The notes under the pieces: generated by a model
What the model was told of the DNA's origin: nothing
Databases searched by the model: none
The model's input: only the letters and a program-made list of their open reading frames with translations
Translations under genes and position numbers: made by a program
NCBI GenBank assembly: GCA_900540895.1
Contig: UQHV01000012.1
Span: forward strand, 16,689-80,688
Length of the DNA: 64,000 nucleotides
Origin: an uncultured Collinsella sp.
Lineage (GTDB): Bacteria; Actinomycetota; Coriobacteriia; Coriobacteriales; Coriobacteriaceae
Direction of reading: 5' to 3'
In this document: positions 54,309 through 61,271 of the stretch, piece by piece
Numbering within the stretch: the stretch's first letter is position 1
Layout: every line of letters starts with the position of its first letter

Positions 54309-55661
54309 TTAGGCAAGGAGCCACTTCCATGCGGGCATAACGTGTACCACACCGTGCTCGCATGGAATATCGGTCTGTTCATCCATGGTAACGATTGCCG
54401 ACTCGCCAAGATCAAACTGGGCCATCGAGGCATCAAGCGCGGCAATTTCGCGCTCGCGCGTTTTCTCACTTGCCATATCCGCACTCACCTGAATCAGGCT
54501 ATAAGCCCGCATGAGAAGCGCGTCCCCAGCCACAAAGTCTACCTCATGGCTTTTGCTCTTCTCTTTGATTAGCAGGCGGCAGACCGAGCCGGTCCTCACC
54601 GCGGGAGTCCTTCTTCTTAGCGCATTGAACACTGCGGTCTCGAGCCTCTGGCCCTGGTCCAATGCCGATGCGGGAGAGAATGCTCCAAACATCGCAGGGT
54701 CGACAGCGTAGACCTTAGACGCAGACCGCATGTTATTTGCCAGTGAACGCGTGAACTCCGGCACAGAAAATAACAGGTAGGCGTCCTCATAATACTCAAG
54801 TAAATCGCTGAGCGAATTACGACTGACGGGTATCTGTCTGCTCTTGAACTCGTTGTACACTTTGTTCACTGACAGCTCTCGTCCCGAAGATGCCATACAC
54901 CGCGTCAAGAACAGCGATGCCAGGCGAGGGTTCTTGACGTCGTAACGTTCAACGACGTCCATGGCGACCGTTCGCGAAGCATATTCCTGTAGCAGCTGAA
55001 TCGCGTCTGCAGGCGTCTGCTCAAGTGTCGCGATGAATCCCCCTTGTTCAAGATACCCGATCAGATGATGTCGAAGCAGCGCTGCATCGCTCGGGGAAAA
55101 GGTCGCATCTGGCTCGGGGACGCTCCCCGTCTTATATCGAACGTATTCCGAAAAACTCAACGGAAAAAGCTCTCGCACAAGAGAACGACCCCTGAACTCG
55201 CTCTTAAGTTCTGAGGACAGCATCTTGGAAGAAGATCCCGTCACATAGACGGTCGCTTTCTCCGTATCGACTACACGCCGCAGAAACGCACCCCATTCGG
55301 GAATTTCCTGGATCTCGTCAAAGAAAATGTAAGCGCCCTCGGTTCGAGCAACAGGATACAGTGCATAGAACGTGTCGAGCACGTCCGCCAGCAGCGATGG
55401 CTCATACGGGCGCAAGCGCTCATCCTCAAAATTGAAGTAAAGCATCCGGTCAAGCTCGACGCCCCGGCTCTGAAGCCGCCGCATCTCCTGATACAGGCGA
55501 TACGTCTTTCCACAACGGCGGGCCCCCACAATCACATTTACGATGTTGTCGCGCTTTGGCTCCTGTGGGTTTCCTAGATCAAGGTCTCGCTCAAAGACCT
55601 GCGGAACCCCCTGCTGTTCAAAGTCCTTTATTTTCTGGGCGATCAAGTCGTTGAATGCCAT
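54309..55661 (-). CDS. AAA-family ATPase with DUF4143 domain
   Basis: This 450-residue protein follows TTGGAGAATC. The N-terminal AAA_14 module has Walker A VGARRCGKT (about 45-53), Walker B AYIFFDEIQEIPEW and VYVTGSSSKMLSSEL. The C-terminal DUF4143 module contains LRHHLIGYLEQGGFIA, YLLFSVPEFTRSL, VYAVDPAMFGAF, LETAVFNAL and the nuclease-like KSKSHEVDFVAG. Such stand-alone ATPases are abundant in gut bacteria; their function is not established. A perfectly placed 23-bp inverted repeat surrounds its promoter, which suggests autoregulation. Confidence 0.88.
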   Translation of the reverse strand: MAFNDLIAQKIKDFEQQGVPQVFERDLDLGNPQEPKRDNIVNVIVGARRCGKTYRLYQEMRRLQSRGVELDRMLYFNFEDERLRPYEPSLLADVLDTFYALYPVARTEGAYIFFDEIQEIPEWGAFLRRVVDTEKATVYVTGSSSKMLSSELKSEFRGRSLVRELFPLSFSEYVRYKTGSVPEPDATFSPSDAALLRHHLIGYLEQGGFIATLEQTPADAIQLLQEYASRTVAMDVVERYDVKNPRLASLFLTRCMASSGRELSVNKVYNEFKSRQIPVSRNSLSDLLEYYEDAYLLFSVPEFTRSLANNMRSASKVYAVDPAMFGAFSPASALDQGQRLETAVFNALRRRTPAVRTGSVCRLLIKEKSKSHEVDFVAGDALLMRAYSLIQVSADMASEKTREREIAALDASMAQFDLGESAIVTMDEQTDIPCEHGVVHVMPAWKWLLA

Positions 55662-55669
55662 GATTCTCC

Positions 55670-55729
55670 AATCTTGCTCTCTAGCTAATCAAAATTATAG
55701 CGATTCTTGATTAATTAGAGAGCAAGATT
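55670..55729. promoter_or_regulatory. 23-bp inverted repeat around the ATPase promoter
   Basis: Arms 55670-55692 and 55707-55729 match at 21 of 23 positions when one is inverted. The 14-bp spacer contains a minus-strand TATAAT (55694-55699). The arm nearer the gene ends 9 bp before its start codon. Confidence 0.7.
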
Positions 55730-55782
55730 ATGTCTGACTTGATTAACACTTAAGCAAGTTTTTTCACTATTACTGCTCGAAG

Positions 55783-55859
55783 GATGCCGAGTGGCTGAGA
55801 GGACAACCAAGCCCGAATGCGACTCCCTGGACAGTCGATTTGGGACGGGGCTTTTTTGA
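55783..55859 (+). other. Structured element ending in a U-tract
   Basis: The segment opens ATGCCGAGTGGCTGAGAGG, like the 5' end of a tRNA-Ser. It then folds as AGCCC...GGGCT with an inner GCGACT/AGTCG pairing, followed by TTTTTT at 55853-55858. There is no T arm, so it is not a tRNA. It could be a tRNA-derived remnant or a small RNA with terminator. Confidence 0.3.
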
Positions 55860-55891
55860 CTACCGTCCCCCTGTAGAAAAATCCCTAACGC

Positions 55892-55958
55892 AGTTGCGGT
55901 GAAATAGGGATTGTTTTTGCTGGTCAAACCGCAAAACAGTCCCTATTTCACCGCAACT
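55892..55958. repeat. AGTTGCGGTG dyad repeat, copy 3 (compensated arms)
   Basis: Arms AGTTGCGGTGAAATAGGGA (55892-55910) and TCCCTATTTCACCGCAACT (55940-55958) are perfectly complementary. Compared with copies 1 and 2, the inner ends changed from GTTC/GAAC to GGGA/TCCC on both arms. It lies 24 bp past the stop of the small gene at 55983. Confidence 0.85.
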
Positions 55959-55982
55959 TTTTGGTGGCCTTTTTGGTGGCAC

Positions 55983-56177
55983 TCAGCGCCAGGGGTCGGC
56001 TTCGAACATTGGCTCGCGCTCGGGGCGGCGATCGCTGTAGGGATCGTAGCCGTCATCGTCCTCGTTCTCGGCACGGATGTAGGGGTCGCGCGGCTTGGGT
56101 GCCGGTTTAGACGGAGTCTTCGGTGCGGCGGGCGCCGCCTCAGCCACCGGTGCGTTCGTCTTGTTCTCGTCTTTCAT
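55983..56177 (-). CDS. Small Pro/Asp-rich hypothetical protein
   Basis: The ATG at 56177 (MKDENKTNAPVAEAAP) is 8 nt after AAGGAG; the 64-residue product is hydrophilic and probably disordered, with a Pro/Ala/Lys first half and an Asp/Tyr/Arg second half (RAENEDDDGYDPYSDRR). No family is recognised. It lies after the clpB terminator on the same strand and may be transcribed on its own. Confidence 0.5.
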   Translation of the reverse strand: MKDENKTNAPVAEAAPAAPKTPSKPAPKPRDPYIRAENEDDDGYDPYSDRRPEREPMFEADPWR

Positions 56178-56232
56178 CTGCATAGCTCCTTGCCATGTGC
56201 TCACGTTCAACACCATCGATTGTCGCACGAAA

Positions 56233-56266
56233 AAGGGCGGCGGACCCAATCGGATCCGCCGCCCTT
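56233..56266 (-). terminator. Terminator after clpB
   Basis: A perfect 12-bp stem AAGGGCGGCGGA/TCCGCCGCCCTT is followed on the minus strand by TTTCGTGC. Confidence 0.8.
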
Positions 56267-56309
56267 GGCGTTCGGCTCAAAAGGCAGATTTTAAGGCATG
56301 GCCCAAAAT

Positions 56310-58937
56310 CTACTCGGCGTCGGGGACCTCGTAGGTGGCCGCCGGCGTATTGTCGCACACGACGGTAAAGCCGCCGTCCTTGTCGACATCGACCGTCACC
56401 TGATCGCCCTCGCGCACCGTGCCGTCGATGATAGCGGCGGCGATGGCATCCACGACCTCGCGCTGGACCAGACGCTTGAGCGGACGGGCGCCAAAGACCG
56501 GGTCCAGGCCGCCCACGGCGAGCATCTGCTTGGCCGCCGGGGTGATGGCAAGCGTCATGCGCTCCTTGGCCAGACGCGCGCGGACGTCGGCGAGCTGGAT
56601 GTCGACGATCTTCTCGATCTGCGCCATGCCGAGCGGATGGAACACCACGATATCGTCGATACGGTTGAGGAACTCGGGGCGGAAGGTCTGAGCCATGGCC
56701 GCGTTGACCTGATGGCGCATCTCCTCCTCGTCCTTGCCGGAAAGCTCGGCGATGGCCTTGGAACCCACGTTAGACGTCATGATGATGATCGTGTTCTTGA
56801 AGGACACCTGGCGACCCTGACCGTCAGTCAGACGGCCGTCGTCAAGCACCTGCAGCAGCACGTTAAAGACATCCGGATGGGCCTTCTCCATCTCGTCGAG
56901 CAAGATCACGGAGTACGGACGACGGCGCACGGCCTCGGTGAGCTGGCCGCCCTCGTCGTAGCCCACGTATCCCGGAGGCGCACCGATCAGACGCTGGACG
57001 CTGAACTTCTCCATATACTCGGACATGTCGATACGCACGAGCGCACGCTCGTCATCGAACAGGCACTCGGCCAGCGCCTTGGCGAGCTCGGTCTTGCCCA
57101 CGCCGGTGGGGCCCAGGAAGAAGAAGCTGCCGATGGGCTTGTCCGGATCGGAGAGACCCGCACGGCTGCGACGCACGGCCGCGGCGACAGCGGAGACCGC
57201 CTCGTCCTGGCCGATGACGCGCTTATGCAGCTCGCCCTCCAGGCCCTTCAGCTTGTCGAGCTCGCCCTGCATCATCTTGGAGACGGGCACACCGGTCCAA
57301 GCGCTCACGACCTCGGCGATCTCATCGGAGGTCACCTGCTCGTTCAGGCCCTCGCCGTCCTGCTGCTTTTGCGCCTCGAGCGCGGCCTCGGAATCCTGAA
57401 TCTGCTGCTGCAAGCCCGGGATCACGGAGTAGCGCAGCTCGGACGCACGGCCCAGGTCGCCATTGCGCGTCGCGCGCTCCTCTTCGCTCTTGGCCTCATC
57501 GAGCTGGCCCTTGAGCTCCTGCACGTGGTCGATGGCGTTCTTCTGGTTGAGCCAGCCGGCCTTTTGCACGTTGAGCTTTTCCTGAACCTCGGCAATCTCC
57601 TGGCGCAAGGCCTCCAGACGCTCCTTGGAAGCGTCATCGGTCTCCTTCATGAGTGCCTGCTCCTCGATCTGCAGCTGGGTGAGCTGACGCGTGGTGGCAT
57701 CGATCTCGACCGGCATGCTGTCGAGCTCCATGCGCAGGCGGCTTGCCGCCTCATCGACCAGGTCGATGGCCTTGTCGGGCAGGAAACGGTCGGCGATGTA
57801 GCGATCGGAGAGGTCGGCAGCTGCCACGAGCGCGCTATCGGTGATATGCACGCCGTGGAAGATCTCGTACTTCTCCTTCAAGCCACGCAGGATCGAAATG
57901 GTGTCCTCGACGGTGGGCTCGCTGACCATCACGGTCTGGAAACGACGGGCGAGCGCCGCGTCCTTCTCGATGTACTTGCGGTATTCGTCGAGCGTGGTCG
58001 CGCCGATCGCATGCAGGTCGCCACGGGCGAGCGCAGGCTTGAGGATGTTGCCGGCGTCCATGGAGCCCTCGGTGGCACCCGCGCCCACGATGGTGTGGAG
58101 CTCATCGATGAACAGGATGACCTTGCCCTCGGATTTTTGCACTTCTTTGAGCACGGCCTTCAAGCGGTCCTCGAACTCGCCGCGGTACTTGGCGCCGGCG
58201 ACCAGCGCGCTCATGTCGAGCTCGATGAGGTCGCGGTCGCGCAGGGTGCTCGGCACGTCGCCGGCCACGATACGCTGGGCGATACCTTCGACGATGGCTG
58301 TCTTGCCGACGCCCGGCTCGCCAATGAGCACGGGGTTGTTCTTGGTGCGGCGGGACAGGACCTGGATGGTACGGCGAATCTCGTCGGTACGACCGATGAC
58401 AGGGTCGAGCTTGCCGGCGCGGGCAAGGTCGCAGATGTTGCGTCCGTACTGCTCTAGTGCCTCAAACTGAGTCTTGTCCTCGGCAGACGTCACGCGGTCA
58501 TCGCCGCGCAGCTCCTCATAGACCTGCTCGATGCGCTCCTTGGTCACGCTGGCATCGCGCAGCACGCGGCCCGCCTCGCCCTTGTCCTCGGCAAGCGCCA
58601 TAAGCAGGTGCTCGGTCACCACAAAGCTGTCACCCATCTTGGTGGCCTTTTTCTCGGCCTTCTCGATGACACGGACGAGCTCGTTGGACAGGCCCATCTG
58701 CTGGCCCTCGCCCGAAACCTTGGGCGCGTGGTCGATGGCATCCTGTGTGGAGCGTGCAAGCTGAGCCGGGTCGGCACCGATGCGCTCAATGATCACGGAG
58801 ATATTGCGCTCGCCGGCACCGAGCAGGGCAGACAGCAGGTGAATCGGCTCCACCGCGCCGGCCTGCGCGTCAGCAGCCGTGCTCATGGCGGTCTGCAACG
58901 CCTCGCGCGACGTCATTGCTAGCTTATCGATTCTCAT
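56310..58937 (-). CDS. clpB: ATP-dependent disaggregase ClpB
   Basis: This 875-residue protein is full length and follows AGAGAGGTGATTCC. It has the N-terminal repeat domain (1-150), AAA-1 with Walker A GEPGVGKT and FIDELHTIVGAGATEGSMDA, the middle coiled coil that distinguishes ClpB from ClpA/C (about 400-525), and AAA-2 with GPTGVGKT and the pore loop region GAPPGYVGYDEGGQLTEAVRRRPYSV. It resolubilises aggregates with DnaK. The promoter region has ATCTTATA/TATAAGAT arms (59016-59023 and 59044-59051) but no clear HspR (HAIR) or CIRCE site. Confidence 0.97.
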   Translation of the reverse strand: MRIDKLAMTSREALQTAMSTAADAQAGAVEPIHLLSALLGAGERNISVIIERIGADPAQLARSTQDAIDHAPKVSGEGQQMGLSNELVRVIEKAEKKATKMGDSFVVTEHLLMALAEDKGEAGRVLRDASVTKERIEQVYEELRGDDRVTSAEDKTQFEALEQYGRNICDLARAGKLDPVIGRTDEIRRTIQVLSRRTKNNPVLIGEPGVGKTAIVEGIAQRIVAGDVPSTLRDRDLIELDMSALVAGAKYRGEFEDRLKAVLKEVQKSEGKVILFIDELHTIVGAGATEGSMDAGNILKPALARGDLHAIGATTLDEYRKYIEKDAALARRFQTVMVSEPTVEDTISILRGLKEKYEIFHGVHITDSALVAAADLSDRYIADRFLPDKAIDLVDEAASRLRMELDSMPVEIDATTRQLTQLQIEEQALMKETDDASKERLEALRQEIAEVQEKLNVQKAGWLNQKNAIDHVQELKGQLDEAKSEEERATRNGDLGRASELRYSVIPGLQQQIQDSEAALEAQKQQDGEGLNEQVTSDEIAEVVSAWTGVPVSKMMQGELDKLKGLEGELHKRVIGQDEAVSAVAAAVRRSRAGLSDPDKPIGSFFFLGPTGVGKTELAKALAECLFDDERALVRIDMSEYMEKFSVQRLIGAPPGYVGYDEGGQLTEAVRRRPYSVILLDEMEKAHPDVFNVLLQVLDDGRLTDGQGRQVSFKNTIIIMTSNVGSKAIAELSGKDEEEMRHQVNAAMAQTFRPEFLNRIDDIVVFHPLGMAQIEKIVDIQLADVRARLAKERMTLAITPAAKQMLAVGGLDPVFGARPLKRLVQREVVDAIAAAIIDGTVREGDQVTVDVDKDGGFTVVCDNTPAATYEVPDAE

Positions 58938-59115
58938 GGAATCACCTCTCTTGGGGCGGCCGCCCTACGGGGCGGCTTCACGTTGTTCGAGAAGTATTGT
59001 TGCCAGCTTTGCGCGATCTTATACACAAATCTAAGTCTCTATATATAAGATTTTCTGAGTGATTGAAAGATAGGGAGCAGGTGCGCTCACCCGCTACGGC
59101 CTCGTCCCCTTACTA

Positions 59116-59170
59116 TCTCAATCTGTAACATCTAGCGGCTGTTTATGGCTCTAGATGTTACAGATCGAGA
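59116..59170. repeat. CTGTAACA dyad repeat, copy 1
   Basis: Arms 59116-59135 and 59151-59170 pair at 19 of 20 positions (core CTGTAACATCTAG). It is followed 10 bp later by a CCACCACAAAG dyad. Confidence 0.8.
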
Positions 59171-59180
59171 CAGACCGAAA

Positions 59181-59215
59181 ACCACCACAAAGAGGGCAGG
59201 CACCTTTGTGGTGGT
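59181..59215. repeat. CCACCACAAAG dyad repeat, copy 1
   Basis: ACCACCACAAAG (59181-59192) and CTTTGTGGTGGT (59204-59215) are exact complements around an 11-nt loop containing GGGCAGG. Confidence 0.8.
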
Positions 59216-59223
59216 CGAGGTCT

Positions 59224-59895
59224 CTACTCCTTCGCCGAACCCGTACTTCCCGATTCGACGGTCCAGGGCATCTCATCCTCGAACAGCCATGTACGGGCAG
59301 ACCCACTATCGCGTGCAGTCTGCGGGTCAGGCAAGCAGGTCTGTTTATAGGCATCTTGGATACACTGACCCATAAAATCGTTGAGCTCGGTCTGGTCGCC
59401 CTCCATGACATAGGCGACATCGCCGTCCATGATGTAGATGCCCGGACCCTCATTGCCCTCGTAGCCCGGATCGTACGAGACATCACATAACTTGGCGCCG
59501 TTTGCAGTGTCCAGCTCGATGGAAGAGTGGCATCCGCCAACCATGTCGTTCGCTTTTGCCCGATAGGACGCATATCCGTACCAACGCTTAAATGTTTTGC
59601 CCTTGAGTAGCTCGGACGCCCTATCGATCAGGCTTGTATCCGTGGTATAGCGCATGGCCCCAAGCTGAATACGCGGATAATTGCTAATACCCAGCACAGC
59701 CGGCTGCTCATCAAAATCAACGGTAATGGCCTCGGGCTTGTCGTCGCCGGTCAGAAGTTCGACAGATTGAGTCACAGGCTTGACCACCGGCTCCGTCACC
59801 GCAGCAGGTAGAAATGCCATACCGACAGCGCCCGCGCCAACCACAGCGATCGCAAGCGCCAAGACAATCAATCCAATACGGGCAGAACGGCTCAC
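59224..59895 (-). CDS. Exported hypothetical protein
   Basis: A GTG at 59895 (SRSARIGLIVLALAIAVVGAGAVG) is chosen because it places the hydrophobic segment at the N-terminus; the frame is open to 59934. The 223-residue product has one signal/anchor helix (about 5-27) and an exported domain. That domain includes KRWYGYASYRAKANDM, GGCHSSIELDTANGAKLCDVSYDPGYEG and DFMGQCIQDAYKQTCLPD, whose four cysteines could form disulfides. No family is recognised. Its 3' end lies 8 bp from a CCACCACAAAG repeat. Confidence 0.6.
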   Translation of the reverse strand: MSRSARIGLIVLALAIAVVGAGAVGMAFLPAAVTEPVVKPVTQSVELLTGDDKPEAITVDFDEQPAVLGISNYPRIQLGAMRYTTDTSLIDRASELLKGKTFKRWYGYASYRAKANDMVGGCHSSIELDTANGAKLCDVSYDPGYEGNEGPGIYIMDGDVAYVMEGDQTELNDFMGQCIQDAYKQTCLPDPQTARDSGSARTWLFEDEMPWTVESGSTGSAKE

Positions 59896-59985
59896 GGCAA
59901 AACACCCCACAATGCAAACCTTCGCCACCTGCACTAATGATACCGCCAGCTAACACTATTACCAAAAGAAGCCGCGCGCTCCTCA

Positions 59986-60018
59986 CCACCACAAAGGGGA
60001 CAGGCACCTTTGTGGTGG
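59986..60018. repeat. CCACCACAAAG dyad repeat, copy 2
   Basis: CCACCACAAAGG (59986-59997) and CCTTTGTGGTGG (60007-60018) are exact complements with loop GGACAGGCA. It lies in the divergent promoter region of the two orphan exported proteins. Confidence 0.8.
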
Positions 60019-60129
60019 TTTTCGACGCTAACGGTCGACCATCTCGCGCCATGAGATTAAACTTGAATTGTTCTCTGAACATATCCATTTCTGCCTATCC
60101 TCAACAGATCTTTGTCTCGAGGAGCGCAT

Positions 60130-60798
60130 GTGAAGCCGTCTCATTCCACCGGTCGTAACGTCATCGCCATTCTCGCCATACCCATCGTGATGCTCTTCCT
60201 TATCGTCATCACGCCCTTTTCTTTTGGTATCGCCTCGCCCTTCGATCTTTGCGGGATGATCGACGCCGGCTCGCGTGCCACCTCGCTCTCCTTTGTCTGC
60301 CGTGGCGTGTTCTACGAATATGCAATTCCCACCGGAAGTTGGCAGTCCAAGTTACCGTTGCTCGGCAAGGTCGACGGATGCTCCCCCTATTTCTGCCTTG
60401 AACCTCAGGCGCTAAACTATCTAATCGACGACCAGCCACTCGACTCCATCACCCTCGCCTACGACTACGCACCAAACACCGATGAGCGCCACATGAACCA
60501 AGTCCTCGACAAGATGCTTGGACAGTGCGGGCTCACCGAGGAGACCGGTCGAACCATCTATAGCAACCAGAAATTAAAGCGAACAGAACTCCGCCGTGTC
60601 GGAAAAATCAAAGGGCGAAACGGGGCCGCCTACTGGGATGCCTGGGCAACACGCGACAAGGGCGAATTCGGACACAGCACCTATATGGTCACTGTCTACA
60701 CCAAAGACGGAATTAAGGACAATGTTGACGATTTCGCGTCATCCAAACTCGGCATCCCCAAAACAACCAAACCCGCCAGCCCGGATGAAATTCTGTAG
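60130..60798 (+). CDS. Exported hypothetical protein
   Basis: A GTG at 60130 follows GAGGAGCGCAT; product 222 residues. An N-terminal helix (VIAILAIPIVMLFLIVITPFSFGIA) anchors an exported domain with CGMIDAGSRATSLSFVCRGVFYEYAIPTGSW, DGCSPYFCLEP and a C-terminal AYWDAWATRDKGEFGHSTYMVTVY. Several cysteines may pair outside the cell. I do not recognise the family; it is divergent from the gene at 59224-59895, with which it shares the general plan only. Confidence 0.6.
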   Translation: MKPSHSTGRNVIAILAIPIVMLFLIVITPFSFGIASPFDLCGMIDAGSRATSLSFVCRGVFYEYAIPTGSWQSKLPLLGKVDGCSPYFCLEPQALNYLIDDQPLDSITLAYDYAPNTDERHMNQVLDKMLGQCGLTEETGRTIYSNQKLKRTELRRVGKIKGRNGAAYWDAWATRDKGEFGHSTYMVTVYTKDGIKDNVDDFASSKLGIPKTTKPASPDEIL

Positions 60799-60852
60799 AG
60801 ACGCTCATTAGAATGTCGTTCAACGAGCACGGCAACATCGAGCTCGCCCCCA

Positions 60853-60885
60853 CCACCACGAAAGGGACAGGCCCCTTTGTGGTGG
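60853..60885. repeat. CCACCACAAAG dyad repeat, copy 3
   Basis: CCACCACGAAAGGG and CCCCTTTGTGGTGG pair around ACAGG; the left arm has one extra base relative to the other copies. Confidence 0.7.
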
Positions 60886-60907
60886 TTTTCGACTCTGGCG
60901 CTCAACT

Positions 60908-60964
60908 GTCTCGATCTGTAACACCTAGCTGCCGTTTTGGACCTCAGATGTTACAGATCGAGAC
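60908..60964. repeat. CTGTAACA dyad repeat, copy 2
   Basis: GTCTCGATCTGTAACA (60908-60923) and TGTTACAGATCGAGAC (60949-60964) are exact complements. Confidence 0.8.
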
Positions 60965-60994
60965 GAAATGTTCAGCAGTTTCCGTTTATCTAAA

Positions 60995-61037
60995 TCTGTA
61001 ACAACTACTCGGCAAATAAGGGTCTACCTGTTACAGA
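60995..61037. repeat. CTGTAACA dyad repeat, copy 3 (degenerate)
   Basis: TCTGTAACA (60995-61003) and TGTTACAGA (61029-61037) are exact complements; the flanks have diverged. Confidence 0.65.
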
Positions 61038-61053
61038 ACAAGACAAACCGCGG

Positions 61054-61088
61054 ACCACCACAAAGATGTCTGCCCCCTTTGTGGCGGT
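61054..61088. repeat. CCACCACAAAG dyad repeat, copy 4
   Basis: ACCACCACAAAG (61054-61065) and CTTTGTGGCGGT (61077-61088) pair with one G-T; it lies 16 bp after a CTGTAACA dyad, an arrangement close to that at 59116-59215. Confidence 0.7.
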
Positions 61089-61271
61089 TTTCGACAAAAA
61101 GAAGCCGCCCCGACAACAGAGGCGGCATCAAGCAAGTCTATTTTTAGCGTCCCTCAAGACCCAACGAGAACGCAGAAATGTAGCCCGGGACTTACCCTTT
61201 CCCGAACGCGACCCTCGCGAAGCGCGTGAGCGGGCGGGAAAGGGTAAGCCCCGGGCGGACAATTAAGTGCG

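Larger units (their letters stand above)
60799..61271. other. Repeat cluster between the orphan protein and the hydratase gene
   Basis: No gene is seen. Two CCACCACAAAG dyads and two CTGTAACA dyads fill most of 60850-61090 (listed separately). A final GC-rich inverted segment around 61192-61252 (CTTACCCTTTCCCG... / ...CGGGAAAGGGTAAG) is a probable terminator for the minus-strand hydratase gene. Confidence 0.6.

Noticed and set aside
55783..55859. tRNA-Ser gene
   Set aside because: Only the D-arm side resembles a tRNA; the T arm and a matching acceptor stem are missing.
56298..58457. Plus-strand open frame of 719 codons
   Set aside because: It is antisense to clpB and has no start signal.
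59116..61088. Possible CRISPR array
   Set aside because: The repeats are dyads of two kinds at irregular spacing, without constant-length spacers or cas genes.
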